64,000 nt of DNA from Candidatus Altimarinota bacterium (GCA_943356435.1 CALREY010000005.1:1-64000), one strand, 5' to 3'. Counted from the first letter of the stretch, positions 1 through 11,437 are shown. Notes: generated from the sequence alone by a model not told the origin. Program-made: numbers and translations.

Positions 1-48
1 GGCGCACCGCTAGCGTTCACCCTGAGCTAGGATCAAACTCTTTTAAAC
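1..48 (-). rRNA. rrs: 16S rRNA, 5' end only (partial)
   Basis: The reverse complement of the first bases carries the universal 16S start (AGAGTTTGATC, at 31-41) followed by a GCTCAG and AACGCTAGCGG block, the classic 27F region. Only about 45 nt of the gene lie inside the window; the rest continues to the left. The exact mature 5' end is estimated from the E. coli distance. It is transcribed leftwards from the promoter near 365-392. Confidence 0.97.
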
Positions 49-430
49 GTAATTGATACATTATTAAAATGCATCTTAAGATTTATATTTGTTTCCCTAG
101 TAAAACTCAAAGTTTTTTCTTCTAATTTCTGTTTATTTTAATGAACAATTCATTTCTTACTTTTTAAGTAAAAGGATTTTATTTTTTAATGTAGTTTTGT
201 CAAAAGTTTTTTTATTTTTTTAATAGAATTATTTTTACTTATTTTTTTATCAAAATCTTAAAGTATTTTTAATTCTATTAATTGTATAAATAAAGATTAC
301 TTTTTATATTGTACATTTATATATTTTATTGCAAAATATATACTTAATATCTTAAGCGCGACCGATATTATATAATAATTAATATAAGTCAAAACTTTTT
401 ATATTTTTTCTTATTAATATAAATAAGAAA
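49..430. other. 16S rRNA leader region, no gene
   Basis: About 380 bases between the 16S 5' end and the first tRNA hold no ORF I can support. The sequence is extremely AT-rich, apart from a short GC-containing patch at 355-364 that belongs to the promoter. On the minus strand it is the transcribed leader of the rRNA operon. I could not define processing stems by eye. Confidence 0.7.
365..392 (-). promoter_or_regulatory. rRNA promoter
   Basis: On the minus strand there is a -35 TTGACT (387-392), a 16-bp spacer and a -10 TAATAT (365-370). An 18-base segment running from the -10 into the initially transcribed region (355-372) matches the tRNA-cluster promoter at 882-899 in 16 of 18 positions. 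Position and strength fit the 16S operon. Confidence 0.8.
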
Positions 431-506
431 TGGTGGGCCTGGTTGGAATTGAACCAACGACCAATTGGTTATGAGCCAACTGCTCTAACCCCTGAGCTAC
501 AGGCCC
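431..506 (-). tRNA. tRNA with CAT anticodon, probably tRNA-Ile2 (lysidine type)
   Basis: A 76-nt cloverleaf with encoded CCA; the acceptor stem pairs GGGCCTG with CAGGCCC. The anticodon loop CTCATAA gives CAT. It is not the initiator (no C1-A72 mismatch, no GGG/CCC anticodon stem; that tRNA is at 35393). The anticodon arm GTTGG-CTCATAA-CCAAT resembles bacterial tRNA-Ile2, whose C34 becomes lysidine to read AUA. Another CAT tRNA at 11488 looks more like elongator Met. The identity is inferred from that comparison. Confidence 0.85.
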
Positions 507-528
507 TTATTAATATTTCCCATTTAAA

Positions 529-618
529 TGGCGGAAAGAGAGGGAGTCGAACCCTCGGAACCCGTAAAGGTTCACACCCTTAGCAGGGGTGCGCGATAAG
601 CCACTCTGCCACCTTTCC
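529..618 (-). tRNA. tRNA-Ser(GCT)
   Basis: A 90-nt type II tRNA with a long variable arm and encoded CCA. The anticodon loop CTGCTAA gives GCT, reading AGC/AGU serine codons. The acceptor GGAAAGG pairs with TCTTTCC (one G-T). It is part of a four-tRNA minus-strand cluster. Confidence 0.95.
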
Positions 619-653
619 TAATTGAAATATTAAGCTTATTAAACAAAAAAAAA

Positions 654-741
654 TGGCGGAGAAACAGAGATTCGAACTCTGGGTGCCTTGCGACACGACG
701 GTTTTCAAGACCGTTGCTTTAAACCACTCAGCCATCTCTCC
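654..741 (-). tRNA. tRNA-Ser(TGA)
   Basis: An 88-nt type II tRNA with a long variable arm and encoded CCA. The loop CTTGAAA gives anticodon TGA, reading UCA/UCN serine codons. This TGA is the anticodon, so it has nothing to do with the UGA recoding, which would need a UCA anticodon. Confidence 0.95.
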
Positions 742-789
742 ACGCAAATTTTACAATATGTGCTTTTATTATAAAGAACAAATTATATA

Positions 790-864
790 TGGCTCCCCAG
801 ACTGGATTCGAACCAGTGACCAAACGGTTAACAGCCGTCTACTCTACCGCTGAGCTACTGAGGA
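790..864 (-). tRNA. tRNA-Asn(GTT)
   Basis: A 75-nt cloverleaf with encoded CCA. The anticodon loop CTGTTAA gives GTT. First gene of the tRNA cluster after its promoter. A GUN anticodon makes it a substrate for queuosine modification; queA lies at 52428. Confidence 0.95.
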
Positions 865-891
865 ATATATTTATTTAATTTAGCGAGACAG

Positions 892-919
892 ATATTATAG
901 ATTTTTACATATTTGTCAA
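892..919 (-). promoter_or_regulatory. tRNA-cluster promoter
   Basis: Minus-strand -35 TTGACA (914-919), 16-bp spacer, -10 TAATAT (892-897), followed by the same initially transcribed motif (K-GTC-K-CGCT) as the rRNA promoter. It lies about 28 bases upstream of tRNA-Asn. Confidence 0.8.
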
Positions 920-1018
920 AATTTTTTTGAACTTTTTTGTAACTTAATGTTAAAAAGTAGTTTAATGGCTTAATATAAATAAAATATGGATGTTTTTTTT
1001 ATTTTTAAATATGATTTT

Positions 1019-1189
1019 TTACAGTTTTTCTATTTTTTCCAAAATAAGTTGTAGTTTCTTTTTATTATAAATATAATTTTCTTCATTTATTTCTATTCTC
1101 TGAATAATTTGATTTTTAAAATTTTCCTTTCAATATTTATTAATATATTTTAATAATGTTTTATCAGTAAATAATCTTAATTCTTTCAT
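1019..1189 (-). CDS. small hypothetical protein, possibly a nuclease-like remnant
   Basis: A 56-aa ORF starting at ATG 1189 and ending in TAA, with one in-frame TGA read as Gly. It is rich in Lys, Ile and Asn. The segment KYGKENFKNQIIQ resembles a stretch seen in some GIY-YIG or homing-type nucleases, but no catalytic motif is present, so this may be a fragment or chance similarity. It lies alone between the tRNA cluster promoter and the gyrB terminator. Function unknown. Confidence 0.4.
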
Positions 1190-1254
1190 AAACTTATTTT
1201 TAATGTTAATAATTTTAAATTATAAAAAAATTATATAATAATCAAGCATTTACT

Positions 1255-1287
1255 AAAAAAAGCTTAGAAAAATTTCTAAGCCTTTTT

Positions 1288-1290
<3 letters not shown>
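1255..1290 (-). terminator. gyrB terminator
   Basis: Hairpin GCTTAGAAA/TTTCTAAGC with a minus-strand T-tract directly downstream of the gyrB stop codon. Confidence 0.8.
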
Positions 1291-3189
<1,899 letters not shown>

Positions 3190-3545
3190 ATATAAGTAAC
3201 TTATTATAATATATAAATTATAAATGTATATTAATCATCAAATTAATAAAATCAAGTTTTAGCTATTTCTAGACTTTATTTTTTTTAAAATAGCTTAAAT
3301 CGCAAATTTTTATGGAAAAAACATATATTTTGCAAAATATTGATTTTTATTGATTTTTTAAACAGACGAAATCAATATAAATAATGCTTAAATCGCAAAT
3401 TTTTGAGTTTTTACAGAATTTTGTGTAATATTAAATAAATTACTTAAAATAATTATATTTGATTATTAATCCATTTTTTAATGTTTTTGCAAAATAATAT
3501 TTTTATGATATAATTAGTAATATAATTTTATAAATCAGAATATAT
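3190..3545. other. divergent intergenic region, gyrB/permease
   Basis: About 356 bases between divergently transcribed gyrB and the permease gene. No ORF is supportable. It contains a 19-bp direct repeat (see the repeat entry) and is otherwise nearly pure A/T. Promoters for both genes must lie here, but I cannot assign them confidently. Confidence 0.6.
3293..3404. repeat. 19-bp direct repeat pair upstream of gyrB
   Basis: GCTTAAATCGCAAATTTTT occurs exactly at 3293-3311 and again at 3386-3404, 93 bases apart. The only two CG dinucleotides of this kind in the gap sit at the same place in both copies. It could be a regulator binding site or a short duplication; nothing further can be said. Confidence 0.75.
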
Positions 3546-4658
3546 ATGGTAAGAAAAATATTAAATCTCAAAAAAAAGGAATATAGTTTTTTAACTAAGC
3601 TTTTCATTCTGACATTTTTCGCTATTTCATGCTTGTTAATTTATAATATACTAAATATTATTGTTATTTTGTTATTAGCCTTATTTTTAAACATATTATT
3701 TTCACCTTTATTAAACAAATTTAATAAATGGAAAATATCAGATTGAATAGGTATTACAATAATTTATTTTTCTATTTTGCTAATTATATTTGTATTAATA
3801 TTTGCCATTGCACCTATATTTATTAAGCAATTTGCATTATTATTAAATATATTAACTGAGTGAATAAATAATTATATAGATACATACAATGCTAAATGAA
3901 TAGATTGATTTCATTTTCCAAATTTTATAAAAAACCTACTTGTACATGTAGATATTAGCAATATTCTATTATCTATAAAAGAAAATATCTGACAAATATC
4001 TTTTTTCATAACAAATAATCTAAAAGATTTTCTAACTAGTTGAATTTGAATTATCTCAGGGATTACAAATTTTTTAACTAAATTCATTTTATTATTCATT
4101 TTCACATTTTTTATAGCTTTAGAAAGAAAAGGTATAAGACACTTTTTTTATAATATAATACCTAAAAATAGTTCTAAATATCTAAAGAAAAGAGAAGATA
4201 ATATATTAAAAGCGTTAAATGATTGGATAAAAAGTCAATTCATATTATCATTTAGTATATTTGCTATCACTTTTGTTTGATTACTTATTATTAGATTATT
4301 TTGAGTTTATATAGAAGAAATATTTGTGCTGTCTATAATAGCTTGAATGATGGAATTCATACCATATATATGACCATTTATAGCATTAATGCCTGCATTA
4401 GCTATATGATTATGATTATGATTTAAAGCATCTGTTATTATTTTTATCTTATACATATTTATACAACAATTTGAAAATAATATTCTAGTACCATTTGTAA
4501 TGTGAAAAAATTTATCTATATCTTCATTTTCAGTTTTAGTTGCTATGGTTATTGGAGCAAGTTTGTTCTGAGTTATATGAATCATAATATCTATCCCAAT
4601 AGTTGCAGTATGACAAATATTTGTAAATGACTATATAAAATATAAAAATAAAGACTAA
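3546..4658 (+). CDS. AI-2E family transporter (PerM-like permease)
   Basis: 370 aa, integral membrane protein. Hydrophobic segments lie near residues 17-65 (two), 70-95, 175-200, 235-260 and 265-345, the usual AI-2E/PerM arrangement with a long soluble stretch after the third helix. The C-terminal block has the family-typical pattern GMMEFIPYIGPFIA, then QQFENNILVPFVMGK, close to the signature PYIGP and E-P-VMG motifs. Some members export small molecules or ions; the substrate here cannot be inferred. Several motif glycines are TGA. The stop codon lies inside the downstream hairpin terminator. Confidence 0.9.
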
Positions 4659-4685
4659 GTAATTACTTAGTCTTTATTTTTATAT
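4648..4685. terminator. bidirectional terminator between permease and prfA
   Basis: Hairpin AAAGACTAAGT/ACTTAGTCTTT with an A-tract before and a T-tract after. It serves the plus-strand permease and possibly the minus-strand prfA. The permease TAA is inside the stem. Confidence 0.8.
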
Positions 4686-4766
4686 TAATACTCAAAACAA
4701 CAAAAGTAAGTGATTGAGCCAAAATTTATTCTGACGATGAAATTCGAAGTTTTTGATAGCTTTTGA

Positions 4767-5846
4767 CTATATTTGTCATTTTCATGCAGCTTCTAGCTTA
4801 GCTTGTTGGTCTGCAACAGCTAAAGCATCTATAATAGGAGTCAATCTACCCATCATAATATATGGTATTCATGAGAAATTTTGTCCTATTCTATGATCTG
4901 TAACTCTGTCTTGAGGAAAATTGTATGTTCTAATCTTTTCAGATCTATCTCATGATCATACTTGAGCTAGTCTAGCTTCTCATAATTCTTTTTGTCTTTT
5001 TTCTTCTTCATAAGTATACAATCTACTTCTCAATATATTCCGAGCCTTTTCTCTGTTTTTGTGTTGTGATCTACCATCTTGACAAAAAACCATTATTCAA
5101 GTAGGTTTATGTCTCAATTGTACAGCCGAATCTGTCTTGTTTACGTGTTGTCAACCAGCTCAACTAGCTCTACAGAAAGACATTTCCACATCTGCTTCAT
5201 TTACTTCTATATCTATTTCATCTACTTCTGGCATGATTGCAACAGTGATAGCACTAGTATGCACTCTTCATTTTGATTCTGTTTCTGGTATTCTTTGTAC
5301 TCTATGTACTCCTGATTCATATTTGAATCTAGAATATGCTCATTCTCATTTTACTTCAAAAATTACTTCTTTTACTCATCCTCACTCACTCAATGCTTGC
5401 TCAGTTATTTCTACAGCAAATCATTCTGCTTCTGCAAACATTATATAAGCCTTTGATAATTCTCATGCAAATAATGCTGCTTCATCTCATCCTGTACCTG
5501 CTCTCACTTCCACGATAATACTCTTTTCATCGTTTGGATCCTTTGGTAATAATGAAATCTTTAGATTTTCTTCCATTTCTGGTATTTTGATTTCTAGTTC
5601 TCTTATTTCTTCTTTTAATAATTCTCTCATTTCTTCATCTTTTTCTGCATCAAGCATTTCTTTATTATCAATTAATGCTTCATTTGCTGATTTGTATGTT
5701 TTGTACAAATTAACTGCTTCTTCTATACTTTTTTTTCTTGTAGCTACTTCTCTGACCTTTTTTTGGTCCTTAAAAATATCCGGATCAGAAAGTTTGTTCT
5801 CCAGCTCTTCGTATTCAGCAACTAAATTATCTAAATTAAATCTCAT
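4767..5846 (-). CDS. prfA: peptide chain release factor 1
   Basis: 359 aa, the usual RF1 length. It terminates translation at UAA and UAG, the only stops used in this genome. The order is the N-terminal helical domain, the codon-recognition region (tripeptide PET in [14 protein letters not shown]) and the catalytic motif [15 protein letters not shown] with GGQ at residues 231-233. The second Gly of GGQ is itself a TGA codon (5151-5153), so RF1 activity depends on the reassigned codon. No RF2 gene is in the window, as expected when UGA is sense. The start is ATG 5846 ([16 protein letters not shown]). It ends in TAG. Confidence 0.97.
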
Positions 5847-5984
5847 AAATGTTTATTATTGTTTTAAATTTCCAGTATAATAATTAAAAAACTTATAATA
5901 GCAAACTTTTAAATAATAAATATTGACTATTTTGTATTTTATTTTATTATCTATCAAATTAAAACTAATCATCATAAAATAGAT

Positions 5985-6614
5985 ATGAATAATATAAATG
6001 AAAACAGAATAGTATTAACTAAATGAAGGTACATAGATATTGTAGTCAAAGACATAGAAGACCATAGTACAAGTACAAATCTACAAGTACAAGATGTGCT
6101 TATTTGAAAAAATAGACTGAGTAGATTGTATGATTCTCAAATGGAAATAAAATTTAATAATTTAAATAGTGAAAGAGAATTTACTATATATTACTATGAT
6201 AAAAATGGAGAAAATCCAGAAAAGTTGAATCTAGATGAAACTATGATGAAAAATCTATCATCATACCTATGTAATAGAAAAGAAATAGAGCTAAAAAATA
6301 CAGGTTTCAATAATGAAAATAATACTGAGTTTGATTGCTGAGATTTCGTATATTTTATTAAATGATGGGAAAAATGAGCTAAATTGTATCCAGTTAAAAA
6401 TGAAAAATGACTAGATTGATTAATAGAATGAGATGTGATATGTATTCTCAATACAAAAATTGATTCAAATCATCACTTAGCTATATATATATGAAAATGA
6501 TTATTTATATCAAAATATTGAAAAATGAACATGATGATATCTAATTATAATCAAATGAAAATATTTTTTGATACAAATGCGTTTGTAAAAATCAGAAAAG
6601 AAGAAAATAACTAA
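5985..6614 (+). CDS. NlpC/P60-superfamily-like cysteine protein
   Basis: 209 aa, no signal peptide. The C-terminal half shows the order expected of a compact papain-like/NlpC fold: a Cys in FDCGDFVYF (Cys118), then GDVICIL, then HHLAIYIGKGLFISKYGK (His163-164). Cys near the helix start and His before a hydrophobic strand fit catalytic Cys/His of amidase- or transferase-type members. I assign the superfamily by pattern only; substrate unknown. It stands 18 bases upstream of a probable 2-oxoglutarate oxygenase and is probably cotranscribed. Most glycines are TGA. Confidence 0.55.
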
Positions 6615-6632
6615 TAATAATTATTTAAAAAT

Positions 6633-7451
6633 ATGTTGATACTGAAAGATTTCGAAACAGATTTAGATAAACTGTATGATTCAAAAAATTATGAATGTAG
6701 ATGGAGAATACCATGATTAATAATTCCTTGAGCAATTGGAGTAAATGTGAGTATTATTATACCGAAATACAAAGAAAAAGTAAGCAAAATATTAGGATTA
6801 AGCAAGGAAGTATGAGAAATAGATAATTTTTGACTTAGATTAAATTTCGAAAAAGAGACTGAAATAACTTTGATGAATGATGATAATATAGATCAAAGAA
6901 TAATAGAGTTATTAGAAATGTTTGAAGTAGTAATAATGGATAATGTAAAACTGGAAAATAATGCTATAAATAATCTAAAATATAAAACTCAATCAATGAG
7001 TGAATTCAAAAATATGTATTGGCATACAGAGTATCCTAGAATGGATGGAGAATATTGAGTTATTTATAAAGATATAAAAGATTCAGTAAGATGAAATAAT
7101 ATAACTACTTCATTTACTCCTACTCATATAATAAAAGATGAAATAGTAATGAATTTTAAAGAATTGTGAATTGAAAAATCCTTTCCTAATACAAGAAAAG
7201 ATATCTGAAATTATTTACAACAAGTATTTGCTACAAGTTGATACAACTATTATATAAAATGAGATGATAGAAGAATATGAGAAATGATGAATATAGCAGC
7301 TATGAAATTGGATGCATTAATGATAAATCATAAATTTAATACAAAAAAATGACAATTAATATTTTTTAATGATAAAAATATAGTACATGGCAGAAGATGT
7401 AAATCATTTGAATATATGGCAGATATACGTTATTTATCATGATTTATGTAA
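6633..7451 (+). CDS. TauD/clavaminate synthase-like Fe(II)/2-oxoglutarate oxygenase
   Basis: 272 aa. The iron-binding triad pattern is visible: HTE (His131, Glu133) in MYWHTEYP and a distal His in VHGRRCKSF (His252), where HGR with a following basic residue is the usual 2-oxoglutarate-anchoring end of TauD/TfdA-type enzymes. Spacing and total length fit the family. Reaction type (hydroxylation or related oxidation) follows from the family; the substrate is unknown. Translated from ATG 6633 after the Cys protein, probably one transcript, and followed by a strong hairpin terminator. An O2-dependent enzyme would be notable in this mostly fermentative lineage. Confidence 0.6.
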
Positions 7452-7485
7452 AAAAATAAGACTAAAATTTAGTCTTATTTTTGTA
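7449..7485 (+). terminator. terminator (AATAAGACTAAA-type hairpin)
   Basis: Perfect hairpin AATAAGACTAAA/TTTAGTCTTATT followed by T5. The same stem recurs at 8897. Confidence 0.85.
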
Positions 7486-7581
7486 ATAATTACAATCTAA
7501 AATATAATCAATTATATTTTTATATCTAAAACACTTGTATTTAAATATTAAATTTAACAAAATAAAAATTAAATAATAAAT

Positions 7582-8133
7582 ATGATAGACTATGAATTTT
7601 TATACATTATATCAATACCAATATATTTAATACTATTAAATGTATTAAGAGTTAAAAAAATAATGTTAAATAAAATAATGATATATTCTTTATTTTATTT
7701 TTACATTATTTCACTTTTAGCAGTAACTTTATTTCCAATACCTATTAAATGACTTAATGAAATTTGAAATTACAATAAAGATACAAATAATTATATACCA
7801 TTCATGTCTATAATCGACATTATGTCTAATAAACAATTAGATATTACTATAAAAATCAAACAAATTATATGAAATATAGTTCTATTTATTCCTATGTGAT
7901 TTTTTGTACCACTAGTCTGGGAAAATAAAAAATATTTTAAGAAAACTTTATTAATAGTTGTTTTAAGTACAATATGAATTGAACTAACTCAATTATTTAT
8001 TTCTTTTTTAATATGATTTAATTACAAAATTACAGACTTGGATGATATTTTATTAAATAGTTTGTGAGGTATAATTGGATACTTTCTATATAGAATGTTT
8101 CAATGAAGTGTATTAAATATATTTAAAAAATAG
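7582..8133 (+). CDS. VanZ-like family membrane protein
   Basis: 183 aa with four hydrophobic segments (about residues 5-20, 33-55, 95-115, 120-170). Family landmarks are VTLFPIP after the second helix, NIVLFIPMGFFVPLV in the middle and the acidic TDLDDILLNSLGGIIGYFLY near the end, matching the VanZ pattern of D-x-D-D-x-x-x-N. VanZ proteins are linked to teicoplanin resistance and envelope functions, but the biochemical role is not established. Single gene flanked by two near-identical terminators. Confidence 0.85.
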
Positions 8134-8165
8134 AAATAAGACTAATTATAGTCTTATTTTTGTTT
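8131..8165 (+). terminator. terminator after VanZ gene
   Basis: Hairpin AATAAGACTA/TAGTCTTATT and T5, starting right at the TAG stop; same stem as the terminators at 7449 and 8897. Confidence 0.8.
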
Positions 8166-8217
8166 AATATAATAATTAATGTTAAAATAAATAAAACTTA
8201 CATTTAAATTAAAATAC

Positions 8218-8901
8218 ATGGAATTAAGAAATGCAGCTCAACATTTGGAAGAAAAGAAAAATTATTTAATATATAATTTTTTAACCATCTTATTTATTAT
8301 TTCCTTAGTTATGTCATTTTTACTTTGATATTATTTTTGATATTTTGTAAAAATATGAATTTTAACAATTTTAATAATAATTTTAATAACATTAATAGTA
8401 TCAAATATAGTAATATATATTCAAAAAAATAAGACCTCAAAATCTATAAACAACATAGAAAAATGAATATGTTGAGAAAAAGAAGTAGCTTATCAACTAA
8501 ATTTATTACAAGCTGAATACAATAATTTCTACATATTAAATGATTTTCAATATGAAATAGTATGAAACATAGACCATATAATAATTTGTGAAAGATGAAT
8601 TTTTACAGTAGAAACTAAAAATTATAATAATATTAATTTAGATAAAAATAAAATTATATATCAAGCAAGACATGAAGCATGAGTACTCCATAAAGAATTA
8701 TCAGAACAAAAATTTTGAATAAGTTGGGTTACACCAATTTTATGCTTTGTATGACATAATATTGAAGAATATAACAAAATTGAAAAAATAGTACTACCAG
8801 AAAAAATAAAAAATGTAATTGATAAATCTACAAATAAAATAGAAACTGAAAAAATAAAAGATATATTTTTATATTTAAATTCATTACAACAACAAAAATA
8901 A
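8218..8901 (+). CDS. membrane-anchored NERD-domain protein
   Basis: 227 aa. Two N-terminal transmembrane segments (about residues 20-45 and 50-70) are followed by a NERD (nuclease-related) domain: GEKEVAYQL, then YEIVGNIDHIIICERGIFTVETKNYNN. The D...E-x-K arrangement (Asp in NIDHI, E-T-K) is the restriction-endonuclease-like core of NERD. Predicted to act on nucleic acid near the membrane, but cleavage has not been shown for most members. Single gene with its own terminator, convergent with obgE. Confidence 0.8.
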
Positions 8902-8929
8902 GACTAAAATTTAGTCTTATTTTTGTTTT
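8896..8929. terminator. terminator between NERD gene and obgE
   Basis: Hairpin AATAAGACTAAA/TTTAGTCTTATT identical in stem to the one at 7449, with T-tract; it lies between convergent stops and includes the NERD-gene TAA. Confidence 0.85.
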
Positions 8930-10287
8930 TACAGGTTATATTTCAATTTATCTAGAGATATTTCTCTTCATGCTATTACTATTTTTGGATTAATTGGTTC
9001 ATCATCATTTCATTCAAAGAAAAACGAATTATCTCTTCATGCTTCATCCAATACTTTTTGAAGTTCTGGTTCTACTATCTTCATTATTCATTGTTTATCT
9101 AGAACATCATATACTCTAAGTAATGCTTCTGGATTTTCGAAATTGGTCATTCTAATGATTTGTTCCAATCTTTCTCATTTAGCTTCAAAAGTGAAATCTC
9201 AAATATATTTAACACTTACTTCTCTAGGATCAGTATTTGATTTCAAATCATATACTTTTAATTCTTTTACATCATTTTCATCCTCATCGTCTTCTACTAT
9301 TTCTTTAGAATAATTATCTATCAAAAAGTCAATAAGTTCAGTTATTCATTCTCATGTTGCTGCAGATATTACAAATACAGCTTTATTAAATTTATTTTTG
9401 AATTCAGAAACGATATAATCTTTCATTTCTTTATCCAATAAATCAGCTTTTGAAAATACGACTATTTCTTCTTTATGAGCTAAATCTGCCGAAAACATCT
9501 CTAGTTCATGTCTAATATCAGTATAATCAGTAAATACTTTATCCATTCTATACATATCTAGTAAGTGTAATAATACACCTGTTCTTTCAATATGTTTCAA
9601 AAATTCTATTCATAATCATTTACCTTCATGTGCTCAAGGTATCAATCCTGGAACATCTTCTAGTACTAGTGATTTTCACTTATGATCTAGTACTCATAGA
9701 TTTGGAGTAAGAGTAGTAAATGGATAATCTCCTATTTTTGGTTTTACATTTGTAACATTTCATATTAGAGTCGATTTACCAGCAGATGGAATTCAGATAA
9801 TTCATATATCAGCTACTAGTTTCAATTCTAGATGTAAATCTCTTTCTTCAGCTTCATCACCTATTTCAGCAAATCATGGTGCTTGTCTAGTAGAAGACGT
9901 AAAATGGGCATTTCAAAAACCTCATCTACCTCATTTTGCAACAAGTAGTTTCACTTTATCTTCTGATAAATCAGCTAATAAATCACCCGTATTTGCATCT
10001 CTAACTATAGTTCAAACAGGCACTTTTAAAACTAAGTTTTCAGCATTTGCTCAATGCATCAACTTATCTCCTCATTTTTGTCATTTTTCTGCTCTTAAGA
10101 TTTTTTTATGTCTGTATTCTGATAGAGTATTTAGATTTGCATCTGTTTGTAAATAGACACTTCATCCATCTCATGCATCTCATCCCCGAGGTCCTCATTT
10201 TGGGATATATTTTTCCCTTCTCCAAGACACTAAACCATCACCTCACTTCCCTGCAACTACTTTAATTTTGACTTCATCTATGAACAC
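8929..10287 (-). CDS. obgE: Obg-family GTPase (ObgE/CgtA)
   Basis: 452 aa. Ribosome-associated GTPase in large-subunit maturation and stress control. The N-terminal glycine-rich Obg fold (VVAGKGGDGLVSWRREKY, PKGGPRGGDAGDGG) is followed by the G domain with P-loop GIPSAGKSTL, switch region DYPFTTLTPNLG, DVPGLI and SKADLLD, then a short C-terminal domain. The only in-frame start is GTG at 10287, giving VFIDEVKIKV, the normal Obg beginning. Many glycines are TGA. It ends in TAA next to the convergent NERD terminator. Confidence 0.95.
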
Positions 10288-10343
10288 TTTTTTATTAATT
10301 AGAAAATAATTTTATAAATTTTCAAGTATTATATAGAAACATT

Positions 10344-10380
10344 AAAAAAAAGCAATTTCATTTTTGTAATTGCTTTTTTT
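10344..10380 (-). terminator. terminator
   Basis: Hairpin AGCAATT/AATTGCT-type stem flanked by A7 and T7; on the minus strand it follows the gene ending at 10384. Confidence 0.8.
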
Positions 10381-10383
10381 ATA

Positions 10384-10872
10384 CTACTTCCGAGCTAAAA
10401 CTCTAATATATCATGTTTCACTTGAATTTACTCAAACAGGACAAGGATTATTACTATCACAGTATAAAAATCAATCTCAAGAATAATAATTTATTTGTAT
10501 ATTATTTGATGTTAATACTGTATTTTCAGTTGGTCAATAAGTTAATCCCATAGAATTAGGATTTACAAGTCTAGCCCAAGAATTATCATTCGTGTACGAA
10601 GCATATACTATTAAATTACTTGGTAAACTACCAAAACTATGTGTAAATGTATCAGTATGACTACTACTAGAATTTGCAGCAACCCACCCAGAATCATAGT
10701 CTGGAGCATTTCTATTGTTCCACATAGAAGTAGTCAATACATCTCATGAATTAGCAGCTGTATAAGATGCATAAGTAACACCTACTAATCACACAACCAA
10801 GAAAAATCCTATTGCTTGAAGTAATCATTTTTTTAGATTTTCTAATACTTTTATATTTTCAAATAATTTCAT
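10384..10872 (-). CDS. exported hypothetical protein with one N-terminal membrane helix
   Basis: 162 aa. A basic start (MKLFENIKVLENLKKG) leads into one hydrophobic helix (about residues 18-36), then YASYTAANSG, resembling an uncleaved anchor or a prepilin-like leader. The outer part is rich in Ser, Asn, Thr, Tyr and Trp. The pattern DSGWVAANSSS, then FTHSFGSLPSNLIVYASY resembles a domain of phage tail-fibre and H-type-lectin-like surface proteins. Probably surface-exposed; an adhesin role is inference. Ends in TAG; no clear operon partner. Confidence 0.6.
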
Positions 10873-10979
10873 ATTTTTGTATTTAAATTTTTAAATTTAT
10901 AATAACTCATTTTATTAACATTTAATAAAAAATAAAATATATTTATTTTTTTGAATTGACTATAGATATTTTTATTACA

Positions 10980-11013
10980 TAAAAAAACAATTACGATATG
11001 TAATTGCTTTTTT
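10980..11013 (-). terminator. terminator
   Basis: Hairpin CAATTAC/GTAATTG with minus-strand T-tract (A7 at 10981-10987) just after the gene ending at 11019. Confidence 0.8.
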
Positions 11014-11018
11014 AGAAA

Positions 11019-11354
11019 TTATTTTACTATTTTTAATATATCAGATATTCAAATACTACTTTTTTCTATTTCTTTAAATATTTCATTATTATTCCTAATA
11101 ATTAGAAGTAATTTAGCAGATATTTGCTGTAATATTAAACTTTTGTTATAAAAATCAGGTAATGAATTTAAAACTTGAGTAGAAAAAGACATCAAATCTT
11201 CAGGTTTATATGTATTAATAAGATTAAAAACTTCTGAAAGATTATCATTTAACAAATCATTAAACTCATCTGTAGTTTTTCATTTTCACGAATTACATAA
11301 ACTAACAATTATTGGATGATAACTACTAAGATCTATTTCAATATTATTTTTCAT
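11019..11354 (-). CDS. small hypothetical protein
   Basis: 111 aa, soluble, probably helical (NLSEVFNLINTYKPEDLMSF and onward). Three in-frame TGA codons are read as Gly. I recognise no domain. It has a consensus promoter (11383-11410) and its own terminator, so it is likely an independently expressed gene. Confidence 0.65.
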
Positions 11355-11382
11355 GAAAAAATATATTAAATTTTAAAAGCAT

Positions 11383-11410
11383 ATTATAAGATAATATTTA
11401 TATTTGTCAA
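11383..11410 (-). promoter_or_regulatory. promoter of the 111-aa gene
   Basis: Minus-strand TTGACA (11405-11410), 16-bp spacer, TATAAT (11383-11388): a perfect consensus sigma-70-type promoter about 30 bases upstream of the start codon. Confidence 0.8.
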
Positions 11411-11437
11411 ATATATAATTTTTTATACATATAATAA

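Noticed and set aside
653-853. A 66-aa ORF across the tRNA cluster
   Set aside because: It runs through two tRNA genes on the other strand; the reading frame is accidental.
3293-3404. CRISPR array
   Set aside because: Only two copies of a 19-bp repeat, no further units and no cas gene; no CRISPR array seen anywhere in the window.
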